From NCBI RefSeq assembly GCF_900114535.1, contig NZ_FOTK01000011.1, positions 1 through 64,000 on the forward strand: a DNA stretch of 64,000 nt, written 5' to 3'. The notes under the pieces are model-generated. The model was not told where the DNA came from and did not search any database. It saw only the letters and a program-made list of their open reading frames with translations. Positions within the stretch are counted from its first letter, which is position 1. Every line of letters begins with the position of its first letter. Made by a program: the position numbers and the translations under genes. Origin of the DNA: Methylobacterium pseudosasicola (GTDB lineage: Bacteria > Pseudomonadota > Alphaproteobacteria > Rhizobiales > Beijerinckiaceae). Of this stretch, positions 36,546 through 45,598 are shown piece after piece.

Positions 36546-37772
36546 ATGCGCCGCGTCGTCATCACCGGGATGGGCATCGTCTCGTCCATCGGCAACACCA
36601 CGCAGGAGGTGCTCGCCTCCCTCCGCGAGGCCCGCTCGGGCATCGCGCGCGATGCGAGCTATGCCGAGCACAACTTCCGTAGCCAAGTCTCCGGCAAGCC
36701 CAGCCTCGATCCCGAGGGCATGGTCGACCGGCGGGCCATGCGCTTCCACGGCGGCGGCTCCGCCTGGAACCACGTCGCCATGGATCAGGCGATCCGCGAT
36801 TCCGGCCTGGAGCAGGCCGAGATCTCCAACGAGCGCACCGGCATCATCATGGGCTCGGGCGGTCCCTCGACCCGGGTGATCGTGGATGCCGCGGCGATAA
36901 CCGCTGACAAGGGCCCGAAGCGGATCGGCCCGTTCGCGGTCCCGAAGGCGATGTCCTCGACCGCCTCGGCGACGCTCGCCACCTGGTTCAAGATCCGCGG
37001 CGTGAACTATTCGATCTCGTCAGCCTGCGCGACCTCCAACCACTGCATCGGCAACGCCGCCGAGATCATCCAGGGCGGCCGCCAGGACATCATCTTCGCC
37101 GGCGGCTGCGAGGATCTGGACTGGACCCTGTCGTCGCTGTTCGACGCCATGGGCGCCATGTCGTCGAAGTACAACGACACGCCGGCCCGGGCGTCGCGCG
37201 CCTACGACGCCAACCGCGATGGCTTCGTCATCGCCGGCGGCGCGGGCGTGCTGGTCCTCGAAGAGCTGGAGCACGCCAAGGCCCGCGGCGCCCGGATCTA
37301 CGGGGAGGTCGCGGGCTACGGCGCCACCTCGGACGGCCACGACATGGTCGCCCCCTCGGGCGAGGGGGCGGTGCGCTGCATGCGCCAGGCCATGGAGAAC
37401 CTGAAGGGCGCCCGGATCGACTACATCAACCCGCACGCCACCTCGACCCCCGTGGGCGACGACAAGGAGATCGAGGCGATCCGGGAGGTATTCGGCCGGG
37501 GTGAGGATTGCCCGCCGATCTCGGCGACCAAATCGCTCACCGGCCACTCGCTGGGCGCCACCGGCGTGCAGGAGGCGATCTACAGCCTGCTGATGATGCA
37601 GAACGGCTTCATCTGCGAGAGCGCGCATATCGACACGATCGATCCCGCCTTCGCCGACATGCCGATCCTCCGGGAGCGCCGGGACGGGGCCAAGCTCGGC
37701 CACGTCCTGACAAATTCCTTCGGCTTCGGCGGCACCAACGCGACTTTGGTTCTGAAGCACGTCGACGCTTGA
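36546..37772 (+). CDS. fabB: Beta-ketoacyl-ACP synthase I
   Basis: A 408-residue condensing enzyme that elongates acyl-ACP, including the unsaturated intermediate from FabA. The nucleophile is Cys161 in [12 protein letters not shown]. The two catalytic His lie in [11 protein letters not shown] and [11 protein letters not shown]. The C-terminal [15 protein letters not shown] is typical. Pairing with fabA identifies it as FabB rather than FabF. A gap of 142 bp after fabA holds no gene. Confidence 0.96.
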   Translation: MRRVVITGMGIVSSIGNTTQEVLASLREARSGIARDASYAEHNFRSQVSGKPSLDPEGMVDRRAMRFHGGGSAWNHVAMDQAIRDSGLEQAEISNERTGIIMGSGGPSTRVIVDAAAITADKGPKRIGPFAVPKAMSSTASATLATWFKIRGVNYSISSACATSNHCIGNAAEIIQGGRQDIIFAGGCEDLDWTLSSLFDAMGAMSSKYNDTPARASRAYDANRDGFVIAGGAGVLVLEELEHAKARGARIYGEVAGYGATSDGHDMVAPSGEGAVRCMRQAMENLKGARIDYINPHATSTPVGDDKEIEAIREVFGRGEDCPPISATKSLTGHSLGATGVQEAIYSLLMMQNGFICESAHIDTIDPAFADMPILRERRDGAKLGHVLTNSFGFGGTNATLVLKHVDA

Positions 37773-37837
37773 CTGTGTCATCCCGGAACCACCGAGACCG
37801 GGGCGACGTTTACCGGTCGTTGAGAAGGGCGGTGGCG

Positions 37838-37954
37838 ATGGGTACGTTCCTGATCGGAGCACTGAGCGGCCTGATGATCGCAGGCTGCGCCGCGATCTAC
37901 GCCAAGCAGGCGTTGATCGAGGAAGCCCGCTCCCACACGGACGGGTATTTTTAG
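37838..37954 (+). CDS. Small membrane protein (38 residues)
   Basis: A 38-codon frame with sequence MGTFLIGALSGLMIAGCAAI followed by a charged tail YAKQALIEEARSHTDGYF. It has an AAGGG ribosome-binding site and is closed by a strong terminator 25 bp later. The hydrophobic start could be one transmembrane segment; the Cys17 context is not a clear lipobox. No family is recognised. Its place between fabB and the terminator suggests cotranscription with fabA-fabB. Confidence 0.55.
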   Translation: MGTFLIGALSGLMIAGCAAIYAKQALIEEARSHTDGYF

Positions 37955-37978
37955 ACAGCCCTTCATGCTGCGATGAAC

Positions 37979-38006
37979 GCCCCGCCCTCCGGCGGGGCTT
38001 TTTTTT
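37979..38006 (+). terminator. Intrinsic terminator after the fabA-fabB group
   Basis: GCCCCGCC, loop CTCC, GGCGGGGC forms a perfect 8-bp GC stem followed by eight T. It ends the fabA-fabB-small-ORF unit and separates it from fabI, which must have its own promoter. Confidence 0.88.
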
Positions 38007-38145
38007 GGCGCCTGCCGAGGGCCGCCCGGTTTGGAGCGCGCGAGAAGCCGCGCTAAGGCACCTGTGTCGCGAGCAGGTTGTTCGACCGCGTCGCGGCCCG
38101 TCCCCGTATCCGGGGGCGGCGTGCTCGTACGGAATGTGAGTCGGC

Positions 38146-38976
38146 ATGACAGGTTTGATGGCGGGCAAGCGCGGCCTGATCATGGGCGTCGCCAACGATC
38201 ATTCGATCGCCTGGGGCATCGCCCGGACCCTCCACGCCCACGGCGCCCGGCTCGCCTTCACGTATCAGGGTGAGGCTCTGGGGCGGCGGGTCGCCCCCCT
38301 GGCGGCGCGGCTCGATTCGGACATCGTCCTGCCCTGCGATGTCGAGGATGTCGCCTCGGTGGACGCCACCTTCGCGGCGCTGGACGAGCGCTTCGACGGC
38401 GAGCTCGACTTCGTGGTCCACGCCATCGGCTTCTCCGACAAGGCGCAGCTCAAGGGCCGCTACGTCGACGTGACCACCCGCGAGAACTTCGCCCGGACCC
38501 TGACGATTTCGTGCTTCTCGTTCACTGAGATCGCCCAGCGGGCCGCCAAGCGGATGAAGGATGGCGGCTCCCTGCTGACGCTCACCTACGGCGGCTCGAC
38601 CCGGGTGATGCCGAACTACAACGTAATGGGTGTGGCCAAGGCCGCCCTCGAAGCCTCGGTGCGCTACCTGGCGAGCGATCTCGGCCCGGACGGCATCCGG
38701 GTGAACGCGCTCTCGGCCGGCCCGATGCGGACGCTGGCCGGGGCCGGCATCGCCGACGCCCGCCTGATGTTCAACCACCAGCGCGCCCACGCACCGTTGC
38801 GCCGCACCGTCAGCCTCGACGATGTCGGCGGCTCGGCCCTTTACCTGCTGTCGCCGCTCTCCGGCGGCGTCACCGGCGAGGTCCATTTCGTCGATGCCGG
38901 CTACAACATCATCTCGATGCCGCGCCCCGACGTGCTTCAGGCCCAGGACGAGGCCGGCGTCGTCGGCGATTCGTAA
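38146..38976 (+). CDS. fabI: Enoyl-ACP reductase (NADH), FabI
   Basis: A 276-residue short-chain dehydrogenase-type enoyl-ACP reductase that performs the last step of each fatty-acid elongation cycle and is the target of triclosan. It has GVANDHSIAWGIA for cofactor binding. The catalytic pair is Tyr158 and Lys165 in YNVMGVAK, with the preceding Tyr148 in LTYGG. The C-terminal VHFVDAGYNIISMP fits the family. A terminator upstream separates it from fabB. Confidence 0.96.
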   Translation: MTGLMAGKRGLIMGVANDHSIAWGIARTLHAHGARLAFTYQGEALGRRVAPLAARLDSDIVLPCDVEDVASVDATFAALDERFDGELDFVVHAIGFSDKAQLKGRYVDVTTRENFARTLTISCFSFTEIAQRAAKRMKDGGSLLTLTYGGSTRVMPNYNVMGVAKAALEASVRYLASDLGPDGIRVNALSAGPMRTLAGAGIADARLMFNHQRAHAPLRRTVSLDDVGGSALYLLSPLSGGVTGEVHFVDAGYNIISMPRPDVLQAQDEAGVVGDS

Positions 38977-39138
38977 TGCTCCGAGCCTGACGCCCGACAC
39001 GGAGGGCGATCCGGCCATCAGCTCGCGGGCCTGCCTCGTCGCTTGCCCGCAGAATCGCCGTGGTGCCTCGCATTTTACGGAACCGCGAAACGGTTGCCTC
39101 GCGTCTCCCTGTCACAATCCTTGGCAGGAGACCCCGTG

Positions 39139-39387
39139 ATGATCGACGCGCTTCAGACGGCCACCGCCGGAATGACCCGGGCGACCGACCGGCTCGGGAC
39201 GGCAGCCCAGAAGGTCGCGGAGATCGGCGCGCCGGCCGGGGATGCGGCCCTGCCGCCCGCCGCGCAGGTCGACTTGTCCAGTACCGTTGCCGATCTGATC
39301 GGGTTGCGGACGTCCTTCGCGCTGAACGCCGCCGTGGCGCGCACCGCCGACCGCATGAGCGGCCAGCTCCTCAACATCAAGGCCTGA
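39139..39387 (+). CDS. Miniature flagellar rod/hook-like protein
   Basis: An 82-residue protein. The first 28 residues (MIDALQTATAGMTRATDRLG...) resemble the N-terminal helix of flagellar rod and hook proteins. The last 35 residues (DLSSTVADLIGLRTSFALNA then ARTADRMSGQLLNIKA) resemble their C-terminal helix. The large central domain is absent. An AGGAG site lies 8 bases before the ATG; a GTG at 39136 is also possible. No flagellar gene is nearby. The axial-protein resemblance is my reading and the function is unknown. Confidence 0.6.
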   Translation: MIDALQTATAGMTRATDRLGTAAQKVAEIGAPAGDAALPPAAQVDLSSTVADLIGLRTSFALNAAVARTADRMSGQLLNIKA

Positions 39388-39399
39388 ACGCCGCGCCGG

Positions 39400-40116
39400 T
39401 CACTCCGCCGCGGCCGAGCGGCGGGCGCCGAGCGCCGGGGCCGCCAGCAGCATCAGGATCGCCGCGGTAGCGAAAAGCAGCCCCACGCCGACCGTGCGAT
39501 AGGCCAGCACGCCCACCAATCCGCCGCCGAGGAACGCGCCCACCGTCATCAGGTGGAGCCGCAACTTGTCCGGGTCGTGGCGCTTCGCCAGGGGATCGCC
39601 GGTCTTGCGGTCCAGCCAGCGCGCGAGCTCGATGCCGATATCGGTGACCATGCCGGTGACATGGGTGGTCCTCACCCGGGCATCGGTGATCTTGGTCACC
39701 ACGGCATTCTGCAGGCCCAGGACGAAGCTGAGGGCGAACACCAGGGCCTCCCCCCGGGCGGGCTCGGCCAGCGGCAGGGCGACGAGGCCGATCGCGGCGA
39801 GCAAGCAGGCCTCGGCGCAGATGCTGTAGGCATAGGCATCATGGCGCGCCTGGCGACGCCGACGACGGATCAGCAGCGTCGAGGTCGCGGCACCTAGCAC
39901 GAACAGGACGACGAGGAGCAGCGCTTTGACGGCGAGGATCAGGTCGCCGGTGCCGGCCCGGTCGGAGATCGCCGAGACGTTGCCGGTCATGTTCGAGGCG
40001 TAGAAGCCGACGGCGTAGAATCCCGCCGTGTTCAGGGCGCCGGCCACAGCGGCCAGCGACCAGGACAGGTTCAGATCCGCCTCGAAGCTGCGCGTCTCGC
40101 CTTCATGGACCAGCAT
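39400..40116 (-). CDS. DUF1275 (YoaK-like) membrane protein
   Basis: A 238-residue integral membrane protein of the YoaK/DUF1275 family with about six hydrophobic segments. Family marks are GALNTAGFYAVGFYASNMTGNVS at the N terminus and LGLQNAVVTKITDARVRTTHVTGMVTDIG in the middle, shown in parts. The function is unknown; transport is suspected. It converges on the miniature flagellar-like gene with a 12-bp gap. Confidence 0.9.
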   Translation of the reverse strand: MLVHEGETRSFEADLNLSWSLAAVAGALNTAGFYAVGFYASNMTGNVSAISDRAGTGDLILAVKALLLVVLFVLGAATSTLLIRRRRRQARHDAYAYSICAEACLLAAIGLVALPLAEPARGEALVFALSFVLGLQNAVVTKITDARVRTTHVTGMVTDIGIELARWLDRKTGDPLAKRHDPDKLRLHLMTVGAFLGGGLVGVLAYRTVGVGLLFATAAILMLLAAPALGARRSAAAE

Positions 40117-40342
40117 GGATTCGTCGAGGCCGTTGGATCAGTGCCGACTGGGGCGGGAACCGTACCCGACCAAGCATCGATCGGGTACGCTGCTGCGGCG
40201 CAGGCGTGCCTTGCGTTGCCTCGGTCCACCCGTTCCCTCAACGCCGCGGAGCGGGCTATCCGACCGGCCGCTTTCCGCAAGCCGGGTCCGGGCGGCCCGA
40301 CTCGGATCACCCGGATCGTCACCATCGCGTCGTCGGTCCGGT

Positions 40343-40729
40343 TCACCAGCCGCGGTAGCGGCGGCCATACCCATCATCGTCGTCGCAATCCGGGTCGTCG
40401 TGCCAACGCCGATGGCCGTAGCCGACCGGCACGCGCTCGTAGGTGACCACCCGCCGGGTCGCGTAGGCCGACTCCACGTCCTCGTAGGCGCGATAGACCG
40501 GGCGTGGCCGGACCACCACAGGGGTCGGCCCGTAGCCGTCATAGGGCGAGCCGTAAGAATAGCTGTAGGCGGGGTGGGCCTGGGCCGCGGCGCCGATCAC
40601 GGCGCCAGCCGCGAGGCCGCCGATGATGCCCGCCGCGATGGCGCCACCGCCGCGCGCCTCGGCGGCGGTGGAAGCGAGGGTCCCCGCGCCGATCAGCGCG
40701 GCGGCCGAAAGCACAGCGATCCGTCTCAT
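40343..40729 (-). CDS. Exported glycine-zipper hypothetical protein
   Basis: A 128-residue protein with a signal peptide (cleavage near AEA, residues 22-24). A Gly/Ala-rich glycine-zipper stretch GGGAIAAGIIGGLAAGAVIG could insert in a membrane or self-associate. A Tyr/Pro-rich middle is followed by an acidic tail DDPDCDDDDGYGRR. The ATG at 40729 has GGAG-type upstream sequence; the frame continues far upstream without coding character. No function is known. Confidence 0.75.
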   Translation of the reverse strand: MRRIAVLSAAALIGAGTLASTAAEARGGGAIAAGIIGGLAAGAVIGAAAQAHPAYSYSYGSPYDGYGPTPVVVRPRPVYRAYEDVESAYATRRVVTYERVPVGYGHRRWHDDPDCDDDDGYGRRYRGW

Positions 40730-40836
40730 GACCTGACTCCGAATGAAGCGCGGGATCACCGGGGCGATCCCGATTACGCGAGACAGAATGCCTAGGATTG
40801 CCTGCATCGAAGCTGAAGTGGACTTGCAGCGACCGT

Positions 40837-41070
40837 TCAGCTTTCGGCCTTGCCGGCAGTGACCGGTGCCTCGCGGATGTAGCCACGCGAGATCAGGCGG
40901 CTGCGCTCGCGGGTGCGCCGCTCGGCGTCCATCAGGTCGGACAGGGCGTCGGCGATGGCGCAGCGGAGCGCGATGCCGGCATCGCCGCCGGCAAAACCGA
41001 GATAGGCGCGGCTGATCGCGTCGACGGGGCAGCCCGGGTCCTTCTGTGCGGCAATCGCCTGGGTCAGCAT
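40837..41070 (-). CDS. Small conserved-looking hypothetical protein (77 residues)
   Basis: A 77-residue soluble protein with a strong AAGGAGAA ribosome-binding site before the ATG. It is helical, with two Cys (Cys14 in DPGCPVD and Cys37 in ALRCAIAD) and a basic C-terminal half (AERRTRERSRLISRGYIRE). I do not recognise a family. Its upstream region carries possible DnaA and CtrA sites shared with hrpB. Confidence 0.65.
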   Translation of the reverse strand: MLTQAIAAQKDPGCPVDAISRAYLGFAGGDAGIALRCAIADALSDLMDAERRTRERSRLISRGYIREAPVTAGKAES

Positions 41071-41120
41071 CGGATTCTCCTTCGTTGCGCCCGGAACGAA
41101 GAGAGAACAAGCCAGAAGGG

Positions 41121-41262
41121 TTAACGTTGCGTCAACGACGCGGCCGCGCTTATCTCAACCGCCCGTTAACCCTGTGGATAACGGGGATCCAGCTGCCCGC
41201 AGACTGTGGATAGACCTGTTCACGCCGGTAAGCGGGGCAGGGGCTGGCCGTCCTGGGGAATC
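41121..41262. promoter_or_regulatory. Possible DnaA boxes, CtrA-like site and GANTC site
   Basis: This divergent region holds TGTGGATAA (41173-41181), an exact DnaA box, and TGTGGATAG (41205-41213), one mismatch away, 32 bp apart. TTAA-N7-TCAA at 41121-41135 is close to a CtrA site, and GAATC at 41258-41262 is a CcrM methylation site. Together they suggest cell-cycle-linked control of the flanking genes or DnaA titration. Binding is not shown. Confidence 0.4.
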
Positions 41263-41321
41263 GAGTTGCGTCGGCAGTCGCGTGGTTGCGCCTCGCGCCC
41301 CGCCGGGCCATCAGCGACGCG

Positions 41322-43775
41322 ATGGCCGGTCCCGTTACCGCGCTGCCGATCGAGGCAGCGCTTCCCGAACTGCGCAGCGCGCTCGCCGCCCGGAACGCCG
41401 CCGTGCTGGTGGCGCCCCCCGGCGCCGGCAAGACCACGCGCGTCCCCTTGGATCTGCTCGACGCGCCCTGGCTGGGTGGGAAAAAAATCATTCTGCTGGA
41501 GCCGCGCCGTCTCGCGGCCCGGGCCGCCGCGGCCCGGATGGCGCAGACTCTCGGCGAGCCGGTCGGCGGTACGGTCGGCCTGCGGGTCCGGCTCGGTTCG
41601 AAGATTTCGGCGAAGACCCGGATCGAGGTGGTGACCGAGGGCGTATTCACGCGCATGATCCTCGAAGATCCGGAGCTGGCGAGCGTCGGCGCGGTCCTAT
41701 TCGACGAATTCCACGAGCGCTCCCTCGACGCCGATCTCGGCCTAGCCTTCGCGTGCGATGCGCAGAGCGGATTACGGGAGGACCTGCGGATCCTGGTGAT
41801 GTCGGCAACCCTGGATGGTGCCCGGGTCGCGCGGTTGCTCGGCGACGCCCCGGTGGTCGCCTCCGAGGGCCGGGCTTTTCCGGTGGAGACTCGCTACGCC
41901 GAGCGCGATCCGAACCGGCGGATCGAGGACTCCGTCGCCGAGGTGACGTTGCGCGCGCTGCGGGCGGATCCGGGTTCGGTGCTGGTGTTCCTGCCAGGGC
42001 AGGCCGAGATCCGCCGGACCCACGATCTCCTGGCCGAGAAGGTCGGGCCGGGGGTGCAGCTCGCCCCGCTCTTCGGTGCGCTGACCCCGGCCGAGCAGGA
42101 CCGCGCCGTCGCGCCTGCGCAAGCCGGGACGCGCAAGGTCGTGCTCGCCACCAGCATCGCCGAGACCTCTCTGACCATCGAGGGCGTCCGGATCGTGGTC
42201 GATTCCGGGCTGGCCCGGGTGCCGGTCTACGAGCCGGGCCTCGGCTTGATCCGGCTGGTCACCGCCAGGGCGTCCCGGGCCTCGGTGGATCAGCGCCGGG
42301 GCCGCGCCGGCCGGACGGAGCCCGGTCTGTGCTGGCGGCTCTGGTCGGAGGCCGGCACCAGCGCGCTCGAACCGTTCACCCGGCCCGAGATCCTGTCGGC
42401 CGATCTCGCCGGCCTGCTCCTCGACTGCGCCGCCTGGGGCGTCACCGACCCGCGCAGGCTCGCCTTCCTGGACCCGCCGCCCGCGGCGGCGCTCACGGAA
42501 GCCCGCGCCATGCTCGGTGCCCTCGGGGCACTCGATCCCGACGGCCGGCTCACCGAGATCGGCACGAAACTGCGCGCCCTGCCACTGCCGCCGCGGCTGG
42601 CCCGGATGGTGACGGTGGCGGCGGGGATCGGCCAGGCGCGAGCCGCCGCCGACCTCGCGGCGGTGCTGGTGGAGCGCGGGCTCGGCGGTGACGGCATCGA
42701 CCTCGACGAGCGGGTCGAGCGCTTCCGCCGGGACCGGGGCGGCCGGGCCGCGGACATGCGTCGCCTCGCCGAGAACTGGGCGCGGATCGCCGGGGGTGCC
42801 CAACAGGACGACCGGGAGGCGGCCGGCCCGTTGCTGGCGCTGGCCTATCCCGACCGGGTCGCCCGCGCCCGGGGCCGAGAGGGCGAGTTCGTGATGGCCA
42901 GCGGCCGCGCCGGCCGGCTCGACCCGGCAAGTCCGCTCGCCCGGGAAACCTACCTGGTGATCGCCGACCTTGCGGGCGCTGCCGGCAATGCCCGCATCCT
43001 GGCCGCCGCCGCGATCGGCGCCGAGGCGATCGAGCGGCTCTTCGCCGACCGGATCGAGGCCCGCACCGAGGTGACCTTCGATCCGCAGGCCGCCGCCCTG
43101 CGGGCCCGCGCCGTCCGGCGCCTGGGCGCGGTCAATCTCGGGGAACGGCCGCTGCCGGTCCCGGCCGAGCTGGACTCCGCCGCGATCCTGGCCCGTGGGA
43201 TCGTCGGATTAAGCCTGGATCGCCTGCCTTGGACCCCCGGCCTGTCGCAATGGCGTGCCCGGGTGCAGTTCCTGCGCGTCGCCGAGGGCGGGGATTGGCC
43301 GGACCTGTCCGACGCCGCGCTGGCCGAGAGTGCCGAGACCTGGCTGGCGCCGGCCCTTATCGGGCGCAATTCATTGGCCGCTATCACCGCGGACGACCTC
43401 GCCGGTGCCCTGCAGAACCTGCTGCCCTGGCAGCTGCGCGGCCGGCTCGATTCTGAGGCGCCGACCCATGTCGAGGTACCCACCGGCTCGCGCATCCCGG
43501 TCGATTACACAGAGGCTGAACCGGTCCTGGCCGTCCGGGTGCAGGAACTGTTCGGCCTCGACCGGCACCCGACCGCGGGCGGCCGGCCCCTCGTCCTGCA
43601 CCTGCTGTCGCCGGCTCACCGTCCGATCCAGATCACCCGGGACCTGCCGGGCTTCTGGCGCGGCTCCTGGGCTTCGGTGCGAGCGGAGATGCGCGGGCGC
43701 TACCTCCGTCACCCCTGGCCGGAGGACCCGCTGGCCCAGGCGCCGACCCGGCGCGCCAAGCCCCGCGGGACGTAG
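41322..43775 (+). CDS. hrpB: ATP-dependent RNA helicase HrpB
   Basis: An 817-residue DEAH-box helicase. Motif I is PPGAGKTT (about 34-39), followed by EPRRLAARAAAARM, and motif II is DEFHERS. Motif III is VMSATLDG. Motifs V and VI are VVLATSIAETSLTIEGV and QRRGRAGRTEPG, followed by the HrpB-type C-terminal domain. The family acts on RNA or ribonucleoprotein in the cytoplasm; in E. coli its role is poorly defined. The ATG at 41322 fits the family start, though its ribosome-binding site is weak. A TTG at 41286 would extend it by 12 residues. Confidence 0.93.
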   Translation: MAGPVTALPIEAALPELRSALAARNAAVLVAPPGAGKTTRVPLDLLDAPWLGGKKIILLEPRRLAARAAAARMAQTLGEPVGGTVGLRVRLGSKISAKTRIEVVTEGVFTRMILEDPELASVGAVLFDEFHERSLDADLGLAFACDAQSGLREDLRILVMSATLDGARVARLLGDAPVVASEGRAFPVETRYAERDPNRRIEDSVAEVTLRALRADPGSVLVFLPGQAEIRRTHDLLAEKVGPGVQLAPLFGALTPAEQDRAVAPAQAGTRKVVLATSIAETSLTIEGVRIVVDSGLARVPVYEPGLGLIRLVTARASRASVDQRRGRAGRTEPGLCWRLWSEAGTSALEPFTRPEILSADLAGLLLDCAAWGVTDPRRLAFLDPPPAAALTEARAMLGALGALDPDGRLTEIGTKLRALPLPPRLARMVTVAAGIGQARAAADLAAVLVERGLGGDGIDLDERVERFRRDRGGRAADMRRLAENWARIAGGAQQDDREAAGPLLALAYPDRVARARGREGEFVMASGRAGRLDPASPLARETYLVIADLAGAAGNARILAAAAIGAEAIERLFADRIEARTEVTFDPQAAALRARAVRRLGAVNLGERPLPVPAELDSAAILARGIVGLSLDRLPWTPGLSQWRARVQFLRVAEGGDWPDLSDAALAESAETWLAPALIGRNSLAAITADDLAGALQNLLPWQLRGRLDSEAPTHVEVPTGSRIPVDYTEAEPVLAVRVQELFGLDRHPTAGGRPLVLHLLSPAHRPIQITRDLPGFWRGSWASVRAEMRGRYLRHPWPEDPLAQAPTRRAKPRGT

Positions 43776-43821
43776 GATCCGGCACCGGCCAACCCCCACG
43801 ACAGAGGACGGACGCGACCCG

Positions 43822-44247
43822 ATGACCACCGATCCCAAGAACTTCGATCCGGCCTCCGAAGGCTGGGCGCCGGTGGAGGACCGGGGCTTCATCGCCCATG
43901 TCGGCCCGCTGCATGTTCGCGACGCCGACGGCGCCTACGCGTTCCGGGCGGAGCAGAAGCACGCCAACCTCATCGGCGTGGTCCATGGCGGCATGCTGAT
44001 GAGCTTCGCCGACCGGGCGCTCGGCGAGACCGCGATGCGCGCCGCCGACGGCGCCAACTGCGTCACGATCCAGCTCGAGATGAAGTTCATCGATGTCGGC
44101 CGCCTCGGCGACTGGATCGAAGTGCATCCCCGGGTGGTCAAGCGCACCGGCTCCCTGGTGTTCATGCGCGGCGACGTCCGGGAGGGCGCACGCCTGGTGG
44201 CCTCGGCCGACGGTGTCTGGAAGATCTTGCGGCGCAAACCCGGTTGA
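43822..44247 (+). CDS. PaaI-family hotdog thioesterase
   Basis: A 141-residue hotdog-fold acyl-CoA thioesterase. The family motif is VVHGGMLMSFADRALGETA, followed by VTIQLEMKFIDVGRLGDWIEV. The likely substrate is a small or aromatic acyl-CoA; the sequence does not decide. It follows hrpB by 46 bp on the same strand. The open frame runs far upstream, but the ATG at 43822 matches the family start. Confidence 0.87.
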   Translation: MTTDPKNFDPASEGWAPVEDRGFIAHVGPLHVRDADGAYAFRAEQKHANLIGVVHGGMLMSFADRALGETAMRAADGANCVTIQLEMKFIDVGRLGDWIEVHPRVVKRTGSLVFMRGDVREGARLVASADGVWKILRRKPG

Positions 44248-44326
44248 TCCCGAGATCGTCCCCGTCATAATGCCGCGATCGCCAAGATTTAGATCGACGA
44301 ACGGTCGACACACGGGGAGGAACATC

Positions 44327-45538
44327 ATGCAGCAACCGCAGGATGATGCGGCAAGGATCGGGCGCGCGTTGCCGTCCCGGCGGGCGATGCTTGCGGGGGC
44401 GGGCGCAACCCTGGCTTCTGCCACGAGCGCCTTTGGCCAGCCCGAGCCGCCGAGCACCGTCACCACCCCGCCGCGCGACTTCCGCCCCGGCGCGTCGCCG
44501 ACCACCTATTTCACCGATCCCGACGTCGTCACGGTCGATCCGTCCTTCGAGCGCTACATCGTTCCCAACAGCGCGATCCGCCGCCTCTGGACCGGCGCAC
44601 TCTGGGCCGAAGGGCCGGCCTGGAACAGCCTCGGCCGCTTCCTGATCTGGAGCGACATCCCGAACGACCGCCAGATGCGATGGCTGGAGGAGGACGGCCA
44701 TGTCGGCATCTTCCGCAGCCGCAGCAACAACTCCAACGGCAACAGCTTCGATCGGCAGGGCCGGCAGGTTTCGTGCGAGCACATTACCCGGCGAGTGGTG
44801 CGCTACGAGCTCGACGGCTCCGCCACGATCCTGGCCGAAAGCTTCGACGGCAAGCCGTTCAACTCGCCCAACGACATCGAGCAGCATGCCGATGGGTCGT
44901 ACTGGTTCACCGATCCGCCCTATGGCGGCCAGCTATACGAGGGAACGCCGGACGAGGCCGGCGGCCCCTCGAACCCGCAGGGCCACCTCAATCCGCGGCT
45001 CGGCCAGCCGGCCGGTCTCCGGACGAACAAGCGGGCGCTCCCCAACGCCCTCTACCGGATCGACCCGACCGGCCGGATCGATCAGGTGTTGACCGACGCG
45101 CAAGTGCCGAACCCGAACGGCCTGTGCTTCTCGCCCGATCACAAGACACTCTACCTCTCCTCCACCGGCAAGGGCCCGGGCGATACCGGCCCCGGCGGCA
45201 AGGGCGAGATCTACGCCTTCGATGTCGGGACCGGTCCCGCCGTCTCGAACAAGCGGCTGTTCTCGGATTGCGTCGTCGACGGCGTGAAATGCGGCCCTGA
45301 CGGGATGCGGACCGATGTCGACGGCAACCTCTGGGTGGCGAGCAATGCCGGCCGGGCAGTCGGCTATAACGGCGTCACGGTCTGGAATCCGCAGGGCAAG
45401 CTGATCGGCCGCATCCGCCTGCCGGAGGTCTGCGGCAACCTCACCTTTGGCGGCCCGAAGCGGAACCGCCTGTTCATGACTGCCAGCCAGTCGCTCTACG
45501 CAGTCTACGTGAACACGCAGGGGGCGGGACCGGCCTGA
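44327..45538 (+). CDS. SMP-30/gluconolactonase family protein with Tat-like signal
   Basis: A 403-residue exported beta-propeller lactonase homologue, distinct from the cytoplasmic one at the window start. The N terminus SRRAMLAGAGATLAS has a twin-Arg pair (18-19) followed by a hydrophobic run, suggesting Tat export. Metal-ligand candidates are Glu95 in WAEGPAWN, Asn in NSPNDIEQ and VPNPNGLCFSPD, and Asp in GPDGMRTDVDGNLW. A strong GGGGAGGA site precedes the ATG. It should hydrolyse a sugar lactone in the periplasm. Confidence 0.88.
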   Translation: MQQPQDDAARIGRALPSRRAMLAGAGATLASATSAFGQPEPPSTVTTPPRDFRPGASPTTYFTDPDVVTVDPSFERYIVPNSAIRRLWTGALWAEGPAWNSLGRFLIWSDIPNDRQMRWLEEDGHVGIFRSRSNNSNGNSFDRQGRQVSCEHITRRVVRYELDGSATILAESFDGKPFNSPNDIEQHADGSYWFTDPPYGGQLYEGTPDEAGGPSNPQGHLNPRLGQPAGLRTNKRALPNALYRIDPTGRIDQVLTDAQVPNPNGLCFSPDHKTLYLSSTGKGPGDTGPGGKGEIYAFDVGTGPAVSNKRLFSDCVVDGVKCGPDGMRTDVDGNLWVASNAGRAVGYNGVTVWNPQGKLIGRIRLPEVCGNLTFGGPKRNRLFMTASQSLYAVYVNTQGAGPA

Positions 45539-45598
45539 GTGACGAGCGTCAGGTCTACGCCTCTCAAGAGCTTCTTCACGGGCTCTATCCAATCCAAT

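Noticed and set aside
41121-41321. Chromosomal replication origin
   Set aside because: Only two DnaA boxes are seen, there is no AT-rich unwinding region, and none of the usual origin neighbours is present.
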